13,720 bases of DNA from DATLBA01 sp035527275 (lineage in GTDB: Bacteria > Planctomycetota > Phycisphaerae > FEN-1346), in the NCBI GenBank assembly GCA_035527275.1, contig DATLBA010000093.1, positions 1 to 13,720 of the forward strand, in the 5' to 3' direction. Made by a program: the position numbers and the translations under genes. Of the stretch, positions 7,301-13,720 are shown piece by piece. The notes below the pieces were generated by a model. That model made no database searches. It worked only from the letters and a program-made list of their open reading frames with translations, and was not told where the DNA came from. Numbering within the stretch: position 1 is the first letter of the stretch; every line of letters starts with the position of its first letter.

Positions 7301-8308
7301 TCATAGTGCCGCGAGGCCAGTGGCGGCCTTGACTTCGCCGAGCGTCGCGCGGGCCATGGGCCGGGCCCGCTCGGCTCCGTCCGTCAGTATCTGTGTGAGG
7401 CGCTCCGGATGGGCCTCCAGTTCCGCACGCCGCCGGCGCGGTTCCTCCAAAAGCGCGACGAGCACCTCCGCCAGCCGCTTCTTGCAGTCCGTGCATCCCC
7501 ATTTGGCAGCCGCGCACTTATCGGCCACCTCGTCATGCTCGTCGGGCGCGAAGACCTTGTAGTACTGGCAGACGTTGCATACGTCGGGGTGGCCTGGATC
7601 GCCGCGCCGGATGCGTTTCGGGTCGGTAATCATCGAGGCGACCTTTTTCACAATCGTCTCCGGCGGGTCGGCGATGTCAATCTGGTTGCCGTAACTTTTC
7701 GACATCTTGCGCCGATCGAGGCCCAGGAGGCGCGGACTGGTGGTGAGGAGCGCCTGCGGCTCGACGAGCACGTCGCGCCCAACCAGATGATTGAACCGCC
7801 GGACGACCTCGCGCGCCAGTTCCAGATGGGGCAACTGGTCCTCGCCGACGGGCACGATGTCGGCCTTGTAGATGGCGATGTCCGCCGCCTGAAGCACCGG
7901 ATAGCCCAGGAAGGCGTAATTGTGAATGTCCTTCGTCTTCAGTTGCTCCATCTGTTCCTTGTAGGTTGGGTTCCGTTCCAACCACGAGATGGGCGTATAG
8001 CACGAGAGGATGAGGTGCAACTCGCTGTGCTCGGCGACGTCGCTCTGGCGGAAGATGACGCTCCGCTCGGGGTCCAGGCCGCAGGAAAGGAAGTCAATGG
8101 CGACTTCGCACGCGGCCTGGGCGATGCCGGCGGGGTCGGCGTATTCGCTCATCAGAGCGTGGTAGTCGGCGATCATGAAGAAGCAGTCGTAATCGTCCTG
8201 GAGGTCGCGCCAGTTCGAGAGGGCCCCCACGAGGTTTCCCAGGTGGAGCCGCCCCGTCGGCCGCATGCCGCTCAGGATTCGTTTGCGACGCTTCTCAGGT
8301 CCGGCCAT
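7301..8308 (-). CDS. trpS: Tryptophanyl-tRNA synthetase with a four-cysteine (iron-sulfur type) motif
   Basis: A class I aminoacyl-tRNA synthetase that charges tRNA-Trp, 335 residues, normal for TrpRS. The HIGH-equivalent is GRLHLGN (19-25) and the KMSKS loop is RRKMSKSYGNQ (200-209 region). The tryptophan-pocket segment includes GYPVLQAADIAIYKADIVPV and GEDQ. Beyond the catalytic domain, cysteines at about 244, 265, 272 and 275 form C-x20-C-x6-C-x2-C, plus an extra Cys at 247. This closely matches the C-x22-C-x6-C-x2-C motif that holds a [4Fe-4S] cluster near the anticodon-binding region in Thermotoga maritima TrpRS. The start is placed at ATG 8308, with AGAGG about ten bases upstream; ATG 8317 is in frame but directly abuts that ribosome-binding site. 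It lies 39 bases after the site-2 protease gene. Confidence 0.95.
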   Translation of the reverse strand: MAGPEKRRKRILSGMRPTGRLHLGNLVGALSNWRDLQDDYDCFFMIADYHALMSEYADPAGIAQAACEVAIDFLSCGLDPERSVIFRQSDVAEHSELHLILSCYTPISWLERNPTYKEQMEQLKTKDIHNYAFLGYPVLQAADIAIYKADIVPVGEDQLPHLELAREVVRRFNHLVGRDVLVEPQALLTTSPRLLGLDRRKMSKSYGNQIDIADPPETIVKKVASMITDPKRIRRGDPGHPDVCNVCQYYKVFAPDEHDEVADKCAAAKWGCTDCKKRLAEVLVALLEEPRRRRAELEAHPERLTQILTDGAERARPMARATLGEVKAATGLAAL

Positions 8309-8347
8309 AGGCTTCATTCCTCTCGTTCGGGCTGCGGCTGCTTCCGG

Positions 8348-9001
8348 TCACAGGATGAGTTCCGCGACGCTCCGCCCGCCGAATGCCCACATGAGATACT
8401 TTATGGGGACCAGCAGGAAACCGTGAAACAATCTTCCGCCGAACAGGACCAGCAGGATGAGCACAATCGGGCCGTAGGCGCTCACTCGCCGGTAGGTTTC
8501 CTTCGCGTGGTACGGCAGCAGTTCCCGGAAAATGTGCGAGCCGTCGAGCGGCGGAATGGGCAGGAGATTGAAGACGCCCAGCCCAAAGTTCACGATGATG
8601 CCGTTGACGAGCAGAAGCATGAAGATCGCGCCGAGCGGGGTTGGGGGAAGCAGGCCGCCCCACAAGAGGAGGCGCAGGGCGACGGCCAGCACCGCTCCGA
8701 GGGCGAAGTTCGCCGTTACCCCCGCGCCGCTGACGAGAATCTCGTCGCGTCGCGGATGGCGGTAGTTCAGCGGCTGGACCGGCACGGGTTTGGCCCACCC
8801 AATCGGGGCGAACATTAGGCACAACGTTCCGATCGGGTCCAGGTGGGCCAGCGGGTTCAGCGTCAGGCGGCCGGCACGATACGCCGTATCGTCGCCGCAG
8901 CGGAGCGCAACGTAGCCGTGCATGTATTCATGGACCGTGAGCGCAAAAAGGACCACAGGCAGACGCAGGAGCAGGTGGACGATAAAGTCGGTGTCGAACA
9001 A
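8348..9001 (-). CDS. Site-2 protease family (M50) membrane metalloprotease
   Basis: A 217-residue polytopic membrane protein with the zinc motif HEYMH (24-28) inside the first helix. A second conserved motif, NLLPIPPLDGSH (145-156), supplies the third metal ligand, Asp153. Helices are at about 12-33, 92-113, 122-147, 174-190 and 192-207. The compact form without a PDZ domain is the short site-2 protease subfamily, distinct from RseP, and its substrates are mostly unknown. Translation begins at TTG 9001, with GGAGG ten bases upstream and no nearby in-frame ATG, making this a non-ATG start supported by its ribosome-binding site. The gene heads the operon with trpS, scpA and nrdJ, an arrangement I remember from other bacteria for the first three. 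Confidence 0.92.
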   Translation of the reverse strand: MFDTDFIVHLLLRLPVVLFALTVHEYMHGYVALRCGDDTAYRAGRLTLNPLAHLDPIGTLCLMFAPIGWAKPVPVQPLNYRHPRRDEILVSGAGVTANFALGAVLAVALRLLLWGGLLPPTPLGAIFMLLLVNGIIVNFGLGVFNLLPIPPLDGSHIFRELLPYHAKETYRRVSAYGPIVLILLVLFGGRLFHGFLLVPIKYLMWAFGGRSVAELIL

Positions 9002-9062
9002 GGTCGATTTCCCTCCGCGGGACGAGAAACTCGTCTGAGGCGCAGGCGCCCGGAAGGGCTAC

Positions 9063-9091
9063 AGTGTATCGCCCGGAAGATGGGAAGTCAA
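9063..9091 (-). promoter_or_regulatory. Sigma70-type promoter of the M50-trpS-scpA-nrdJ operon
   Basis: On the minus strand TTGACT (9086-9091) and TACACT (9063-9068) are separated by exactly 17 bases, matching consensus at five and four of six positions. Transcription would begin near 9056, giving a leader of about 55 bases before the TTG start at 9001. I see no T-box or other structured leader in that short space. Confidence 0.6.
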
Positions 9092-9128
9092 CTTTCGGCG
9101 CCGCAGGGCTTCGGCGGGCACAAAAGAC

Positions 9129-9158
9129 TGGATGACCTTACCCCGTGCGGGCTATAAT
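9129..9158 (+). promoter_or_regulatory. Promoter of dapF and the peptide transporter operon
   Basis: A perfect -10 box TATAAT lies at 9153-9158. The -35 region is weak: TGGATG (9129-9134) gives an 18-base spacer with three matches, and ATGACC (9132-9137) gives four matches with a 15-base spacer. Transcription would begin near 9165, about 34 bases before the dapF ATG. It is back to back with the minus-strand promoter at 9063-9091. Confidence 0.55.
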
Positions 9159-9198
9159 CATGCCTTAGCCCAAGAAACGCGGAAGACAGGGGTTTTCG

Positions 9199-10041
9199 AT
9201 GCGATTTGTGAAGTTGCATGGCGCCGGAAACGACTACATCTATCTCAACGGTTTCGAGGTCGAGGTGCCCGAGCCGGCGGCGCTGGCGCGACGGATGAGC
9301 GAGCGGCACTTCGGCGTCGGCGCCGACGGGCTCATCCTTTGCCTTCCGCCGGAAGGCGAGGCCGACGTCCGCATGCGGATCTTCAACGCCGACGGCTCCG
9401 AAGCCGAGATGTGCGGCAACGGCGTGCGGGGTCTGGCCAGGTTCGCCATCGAACAGGGCTTGGCGAAAGGCGACACGGTCCGTGTCGAAACGCTTGCCGG
9501 GATACGCGAAATCAGGCTTGAGCGCGACCCTGGCGGCCGCATCATCAAAGGCGCGTGCGGCATGGGCCGGCCGAGACTCGCCGCGCAGGACATCCCCGTC
9601 CTTCTGGACGGGGAGCGGGTCGTCGATGTGCCGCTGATCGTCGGCGGGCAGACCCTCTGGATGACCTGCGTCAACATGGGCAATCCCCACGCGGTCTTCT
9701 ACGCGGATTCGGCGGCTGATTGGCCGCTCGAGACCCTCGGGCCCAAGATTGAGCACCACAAACTCTTCCCTGAGCGGGTCAACACCCACGTCGTCGAGGT
9801 GGTTTCGCTCGAGGACGTGGTGATGCGGACGTGGGAACGCGGAAGCGGCATGACGCTGGCGTGCGGCACGGGGGCGAGCGCCGTGTGCGTGGCGGGCGTC
9901 CTGACGGGGCGCACCGGCCGCAGAATCCTCGCCCACGTGCCCGGCGGCGACCTGGCGGTCGAGTGGCCCGACGACCGGGCCGAGGTCCTCCTCACCGGAC
10001 CGGTCGAGGAAGTCTTCACCGGCGAGTTCCCCGACGCCTGA
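9199..10041 (+). CDS. dapF: Diaminopimelate epimerase
   Basis: DapF converts LL-diaminopimelate to the meso form, the penultimate step of lysine synthesis and the source of the peptidoglycan cross-linking residue. The 280-residue protein shows both halves of the fold. The two catalytic cysteines are C72 in EMCGNGVRGLA and C222 in LACGTGASAVC. Substrate contacts include N11 (GAGNDYI), the FNADGSEAEMCGNG segment (62-75) and MRTWERGSGMT (209-219). VNMGNPHAVFY marks the start of the second half. The start ATG has AGGGG six bases upstream, and the length is standard. It lies only ten bases before the peptide-binding protein gene and probably shares its transcript. Both cysteines and the flanking Gly-rich loops are intact, so an active enzyme is expected. 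Confidence 0.97.
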   Translation: MRFVKLHGAGNDYIYLNGFEVEVPEPAALARRMSERHFGVGADGLILCLPPEGEADVRMRIFNADGSEAEMCGNGVRGLARFAIEQGLAKGDTVRVETLAGIREIRLERDPGGRIIKGACGMGRPRLAAQDIPVLLDGERVVDVPLIVGGQTLWMTCVNMGNPHAVFYADSAADWPLETLGPKIEHHKLFPERVNTHVVEVVSLEDVVMRTWERGSGMTLACGTGASAVCVAGVLTGRTGRRILAHVPGGDLAVEWPDDRAEVLLTGPVEEVFTGEFPDA

Positions 10042-10048
10042 ACCACTG

Positions 10049-10076
10049 CGAATGACGAAACCCGAACGACGAATGG
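10049..10076. repeat. Four tandem heptanucleotides, consensus CGAAnGA
   Basis: The units are CGAATGA (10049-10055), CGAAACC (10056-10062), CGAACGA (10063-10069) and CGAATGG (10070-10076), in exact seven-base phase. The array begins seven bases after the dapF stop codon. It carries both candidate ATG start codons of the next gene (10052 and 10073), one in the first unit and one in the last. Unit number and period match the AAAATCC array at 3983-4010, although the unit sequence differs. Confidence 0.7.
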
Positions 10077-11761
10077 CTGACAGACGAGCAAGGATAGGGG
10101 GCGGCCCGGTCTTTCGGGGCCGCCGAGTCCTTCTGCCTTTTGCGGCTTTCTTCGTGTGTGCTGTTCTGGCCCGGCCGGGTGCGGCAGCCGACGACCTCAT
10201 CCCCGAGTTCACGACCGACCAGATGGGCGGCACGCTGCGGAGGCATCTGAGTGCCGAACCCCAGACGCTCAACCCCCTCGTCACCAAGGACGCGTACCAG
10301 GACATCATCAACGGCCATATCTTCGAGAGTCTCATCACTCGTGACCCGGACACCCTCGATTGGAAGCCGGAACTCGCCGACCGCTGGGAGGTTTCCGAAG
10401 ACGGCAAGACCATCACCTTCCACATTGACCCGCGGGCGAAGTTTTCCGACGGCACCCCCGTCACGGCCGACGACGTGGTCTTCAGCGTCAACACGATCCT
10501 GAACCCCGAGATCGATGCCGCAAACCTCCGCTCGTATTACGAGGACATCGAGCGGTGCGAGAAGGTGGACGAACGGACCGTCCGGTTCATTTGGAAGAAG
10601 ACCTACTTCAAGAGTTTCGAGGTCAGCGGCGCGTACGCGCCGATCATTCCGCGCCGGTTCTACGAGTTCAAGGACCCCAAGCAGTTCAACGATATCAGTG
10701 ATAAACTGCTCGGCTCGGGGCCGTACAGGTTCGACAAGTGGACCACGGGCCAGCAGATCGTCCTGGTGCGAAATGAGAACTACTGGAGGCGGCCGCGCGC
10801 CTTCGACCGCATCACGTTCCGCGTCATCATGGAGCCGCAGGCCTACGTCCAGGCGTTCCTGGCGGGGGAACTGGATTACATCAGCGTCCGGCCCGAGTGG
10901 TGGATCAAACTGAAGAAGAACCCTCGCGCCGGCAAGGACTTCCAGATGCTCCGGTACCAGCCACCGGCCGGCTACCGTTACATCGCCTGGAACAACGCCA
11001 GGCCCCCATTCACCGATTGGCGCGTCCGCCGCGCGATGACGCACCTCATCTGGCGCGAGCAGCTCGTCAAATACCTCTTGTACGACATTGCCCGCGTCAC
11101 GACGGGGCCCTTCTGGACGGGCAGCAAACAATACGACCAGACGATCGAGCCCTGGGCGTTCGACCGGGCCGAAGCGCTGCGGCTTCTGGCGGACGCCGGT
11201 TGGGAGGACCGCGACCAGGATGGCTGGATCGAGAGCGCCGACGGCAAGCGGTTTGAATTCGAACTGTCGATGCCGGCCGGCTTGCCTGTCTACCGCGACA
11301 TGGCGAGGGTCCTGAAAGAGGAATTCCGGCGCGTCGGCATTCAGATGAACGTGCGGTTCTACGAGTGGGCCGTGTTCATCACGAAGCTCGACAACCGTGA
11401 CTTCGACGCCATTTCGCTTGCGTGGACCGGCTCGGTCGAGGGCGATCCGAACCAGATCTGGCATTCGGCCCAGATCGAGGGCCGCGGCCACAACTTCATC
11501 AGTTTCCGCAGCGCCGAGGCCGACCGTCTCATCGAACTGGCCCGCGCCACGCTCGACGAGGACAGACGCAACGCCCTCTACCACCAGTTCCACCGCCTCC
11601 TCCACGACGAGCAGCCGTACAGCTTCCTTTGGACCAGCGATGCGCTGGCGCTGGTGTCGGCCAGGCTCAGAAACGTCAAGGTCCACCGGCTGGGCCTGTA
11701 CCCGTATGAGTGGTGGATTTTGAAGGACAAGCGGCGGGGCAAGGGGGTCGGGGGCTCGTGA
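10052..11761 (+). CDS. Peptide ABC-transporter substrate-binding protein (SBP_bac_5, OppA/YejA-like)
   Basis: A 569-residue periplasmic binding protein of the family that captures oligopeptides, dipeptides or nickel for ABC import. A signal peptide is visible: basic residues to about 25, the hydrophobic core VLLPFAAFFVCAVLA, then cleavage after PGAAA near 46. There is no lipobox cysteine at the cleavage site, so it should be soluble in the periplasm. Family motifs follow: GGTLRRHLSAEPQTLNPL (59-76), KPELADRWEVSEDGKT (105-120) and KFSDGTPVTADDVVFS (130-145). No good ribosome-binding site precedes ATG 10052 or the in-frame ATG 10073; both lie within heptamer repeat units, so translation may depend on re-initiation after dapF. 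Its TGA stop overlaps the GTG start of the permease. Ligand specificity cannot be deduced; the permeases suggest a Yej-like peptide importer. Confidence 0.92.
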   Translation: MTKPERRMADRRARIGGGPVFRGRRVLLPFAAFFVCAVLARPGAAADDLIPEFTTDQMGGTLRRHLSAEPQTLNPLVTKDAYQDIINGHIFESLITRDPDTLDWKPELADRWEVSEDGKTITFHIDPRAKFSDGTPVTADDVVFSVNTILNPEIDAANLRSYYEDIERCEKVDERTVRFIWKKTYFKSFEVSGAYAPIIPRRFYEFKDPKQFNDISDKLLGSGPYRFDKWTTGQQIVLVRNENYWRRPRAFDRITFRVIMEPQAYVQAFLAGELDYISVRPEWWIKLKKNPRAGKDFQMLRYQPPAGYRYIAWNNARPPFTDWRVRRAMTHLIWREQLVKYLLYDIARVTTGPFWTGSKQYDQTIEPWAFDRAEALRLLADAGWEDRDQDGWIESADGKRFEFELSMPAGLPVYRDMARVLKEEFRRVGIQMNVRFYEWAVFITKLDNRDFDAISLAWTGSVEGDPNQIWHSAQIEGRGHNFISFRSAEADRLIELARATLDEDRRNALYHQFHRLLHDEQPYSFLWTSDALALVSARLRNVKVHRLGLYPYEWWILKDKRRGKGVGGS

Positions 11762-12993
11762 GAACCTATATCCCCAAACGCCTGCTCCTGATGATCCCCA
11801 CGCTGGTTGGGATAACGCTCCTGGCGTATGCCATCGTGCGCCTGGCGCCGGGCGACCCCATCGAGGCAATGATCCTGGCCCAGTCGGGCGACATCGACCC
11901 CAAGGTCATGCGCCAAAGCGCCGAGCGCATCCGCGAGCGCCTCGGCCTGAAGGACATCAACTACTGGGGCGACGACGTCGCCACCCACTTGGAGCAACTG
12001 GAGAAAGGGGACGACGCTGCAAAGGGCAGGGCGGCCGCCGAACTCGAACGCATCACCGGCAAGACGTTCGCCCGCGACATCGATTCCTGGAAGAAGTGGT
12101 GGGACGTCAACCGATTCGACTTCGAGAAAACGCTGATCGACCCCGCCGAGAAAGTCGTCAACGTCTTCCACGGGTACGGGCGATGGGTCGGGCACATCGT
12201 TCAGGGCAATTTCGGCGAGAGCATCAAGTACCGCAGCAGCGCCTACCGCACGCCGGACGGCCACGGCAGCCGCAACCCCATTCACCTGTTCCTCGAACGT
12301 ATCCCGGTGACGCTGACGCTGAACGTCGTCGCCCAGTTTTTCATCTTTCTGATTGCTATTCCTGTGGGTCTGACGGCGGCCCGGCATCGGGGGCGGCTGT
12401 TCGACCGCGGCTCGACACTCATCCTGCTGGGCTTCTGGAGCGTCCCTGTTATCCTGTCCGGGACGTTGTTGCTCGTGTACCTCTGTAAGGGTGGGGAGGG
12501 GATGGAGTGGTTCCCGCTGGCCGGGCTTCATGCCCTCGACGCTGAGGACCTCGGTTGGTGGGACTACCTTGTCGATACGCTCTGGCACGCGACGCTTCCG
12601 GTCGCGTGCATGGTCTACGGGGGGCTGGCCTACCTGGCGAAACTCGGGCGGGCCAGCCTGCTTGAAAATCTGCGGGCCGATTACATCCGCACCGCGCGGG
12701 CCAAGGGATTGCCGGAACACCGCGTCGTCTATCACCACGCCCTCCGTAACAGCCTGTTGCCGATGATCACGACCGTTGTGTTGATGCTGCCCGCGATGAT
12801 CGGCGGCAGCGTGATTGTCGAGACGCTTTTCACCATCCAGGGGATGGGATTGCTGACCGTTAACGCCGCCAAAGCGTACGACCTGTCGGTCATCATGACC
12901 TCGACACTGGTCTACGGAACGTTAACGCTGATGGCCCTGCTCATCGGAGATATCCTGTACGCTTGGGCGGATCCGCAGGTGCGGTATGAGTGA
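11758..12993 (+). CDS. Peptide ABC-transporter permease, YejB/OppB type, with an inserted segment
   Basis: A 411-residue inner-membrane permease; OppB/DppB proteins are usually about 310-330. The start is GTG 11758, overlapping the preceding stop as GTGA. The N-terminus YIPKRLLLMIPTLVGITLLA and RLAPGDP (28-34) are family-typical. The coupling (EAA) loop is at about 303-333 (DYIRTARAKGLPEHRVVYHH), where the ATPase subunits would dock. The segment FPLAGL then WWDYLVDTLWHATLPV (252-282) resembles E. coli YejB as I remember it. Between RLGL (61-64) and GNFGES (150-155) there are about 80 extra residues, largely soluble. They include an acidic helix-like stretch and ELERITGKTFARD then WKKWW (96-115). 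By topology this insert lies outside the membrane on the periplasmic side, where the binding protein docks. Confidence 0.93.
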   Translation: MRTYIPKRLLLMIPTLVGITLLAYAIVRLAPGDPIEAMILAQSGDIDPKVMRQSAERIRERLGLKDINYWGDDVATHLEQLEKGDDAAKGRAAAELERITGKTFARDIDSWKKWWDVNRFDFEKTLIDPAEKVVNVFHGYGRWVGHIVQGNFGESIKYRSSAYRTPDGHGSRNPIHLFLERIPVTLTLNVVAQFFIFLIAIPVGLTAARHRGRLFDRGSTLILLGFWSVPVILSGTLLLVYLCKGGEGMEWFPLAGLHALDAEDLGWWDYLVDTLWHATLPVACMVYGGLAYLAKLGRASLLENLRADYIRTARAKGLPEHRVVYHHALRNSLLPMITTVVLMLPAMIGGSVIVETLFTIQGMGLLTVNAAKAYDLSVIMTSTLVYGTLTLMALLIGDILYAWADPQVRYE

Positions 12994-13720
12994 CGCCAGA
13001 ACAACCGAGGCCGGCGAGCCCACGGGGGCGCCCAAGTCCTACGGCGCCATCGTCTGGGGCCAACTCAGGAAACGCCCCAGCGCCATGATCAGCCTTGCAG
13101 CGATCGTGCTCCTGGCCCTGGTGTCGATTGCCGCGCCGTTCATCATCGGCGAAATACCTGTCCGGTGGGTGGAGAATGGCGAGACGAGTTGGCCAATCTT
13201 CCGGTACCTTTCGAACTTCGAATACGCAGCCATGCTGGCGCTGGTGCTCGCTGTTACGGTGCCCCTGACGATGCGCCTGCTGCGCCCACGGGCTCTGATC
13301 GCCGGCGCGAGTCCGTTCACCTGGACGGTGCTTGTGCATGCCGGCCTGTGGCTCATCATAACGTTCGCGCTCGTTTCGTTCCGGGAACCGGAGCGGCGCT
13401 ACGGATTCTATCTGGAGCGGGCCGACCAGGTCGACGCGGCGTGGTTCCCCGCGATTGCTTATCCGCGGAACCCGGGGTACAGGGAACTGGCCTTCAAGAA
13501 TCAGTCCCCGTCATGGGAGCATCCGCTCGGCACCGGCCGCCTCGGAAACGACATCCTGATGGGCGTCCTGTACGGGGCCCGGACGGCCATGTCGATCGGG
13601 TTCGTGGCCGTGGGCATCAGCATGAGCATCGGGGTCATTCTGGGTGCGCTCAGCGGGTATTTTGGCGGATGGATTGACTTGGTGCTGATGCGGATTGCCG
13701 AGATTTTCATGTGCATCCCG
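12986..13720 (+). CDS. Peptide ABC-transporter permease, YejE/OppC type, N-terminal 245 residues (runs off right edge)
   Basis: The second permease of the importer is open from ATG 12986 to the window edge. Its start overlaps the upstream stop by eight bases (ATGAGTGA), indicating coupled translation. HPLGTGRLGNDILMGVLYGA (179-198) and LSGYFGGWIDLVLMR (222-236) are diagnostic of the OppC/DppC/YejE family. Helix one is at about 33-54 (MISLAAIVLLALVSIAAPFI). Between it and HPLGT lie some 120 residues instead of about 50, including two additional predicted helices (80-99 and 113-131). They are joined by a short basic loop RLLRPRA, consistent with a cytoplasmic turn. A long loop with FYLERADQVDAAWFPAIAY follows. 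Helix four begins near 200. The coupling helix and C-terminus are beyond the edge. Confidence 0.9.
   Translation, partial: MSDARTTEAGEPTGAPKSYGAIVWGQLRKRPSAMISLAAIVLLALVSIAAPFIIGEIPVRWVENGETSWPIFRYLSNFEYAAMLALVLAVTVPLTMRLLRPRALIAGASPFTWTVLVHAGLWLIITFALVSFREPERRYGFYLERADQVDAAWFPAIAYPRNPGYRELAFKNQSPSWEHPLGTGRLGNDILMGVLYGARTAMSIGFVAVGISMSIGVILGALSGYFGGWIDLVLMRIAEIFMCIP

Noticed and set aside
10016..11869. Long minus-strand ORF of 617 residues opposite the peptide-binding protein
   Set aside because: Antisense shadow; the plus strand encodes a complete SBP_bac_5 protein with signal peptide and family motifs.

Overview
This 13.7 kb window is high-GC bacterial chromosome, densely packed with housekeeping and transport genes. 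A diaminopimelate epimerase and a signal-peptide-bearing peptide-binding protein point to a diderm bacterium with DAP-type peptidoglycan. A Planctomycetes-like origin (Phycisphaerae or a related uncultured lineage) is my best guess. It rests on the VWA/amidotransferase-like membrane protein, the short heptanucleotide tandem repeats between genes, and a WxxWW-type motif inside a permease. This is an inference; no rRNA or ribosomal protein is present to settle it.

Left part (1-3936). The 5' end of a uroporphyrinogen-decarboxylase-family gene leaves the window on the minus strand. Divergent from it is a large membrane-anchored VWA protein with an amidotransferase-like fold, followed by a geranylgeranyl-reductase-type flavoprotein. 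A noncoding stretch (3937-4371) holds a run of four heptamer repeats, a minus-strand tRNA-Thr(CGU) with encoded CCA, and a strong sigma70-like promoter for that tRNA.

Middle (4372-9001, all minus strand, transcribed right to left). The operon-like order is site-2 protease (M50), trpS, scpA, nrdJ. A good TTGACT-N17-TACACT promoter lies before the protease. The M50-trpS-scpA order resembles what I remember from other bacterial phyla, but scpB, the usual next gene, is missing and a class II ribonucleotide reductase stands there instead. The TrpRS carries a four-cysteine motif like that of iron-sulfur TrpRS enzymes. ScpA has an extra charged tail of about 100 residues.

Right part (9199-13720, plus strand). 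dapF, behind a perfect TATAAT -10 box, is followed after 10 bases by a peptide ABC-transporter operon: substrate-binding protein, then a YejB/OppB-type permease, then a YejE/OppC-type permease cut by the window edge. The junctions overlap by 4 and 8 bases. Both permeases are enlarged between TM1 and the core: the first by a soluble segment of about 80 residues, the second by two additional predicted membrane helices and a long loop. A second four-unit heptamer repeat sits exactly at the dapF/transporter junction and supplies both candidate start codons of the binding protein.

No CRISPR array, insertion sequence, phage gene or defence system is visible. The most unusual items are the two heptamer repeat arrays, the tRNA with C at position 55, the enlarged permease pair and the extended ScpA.
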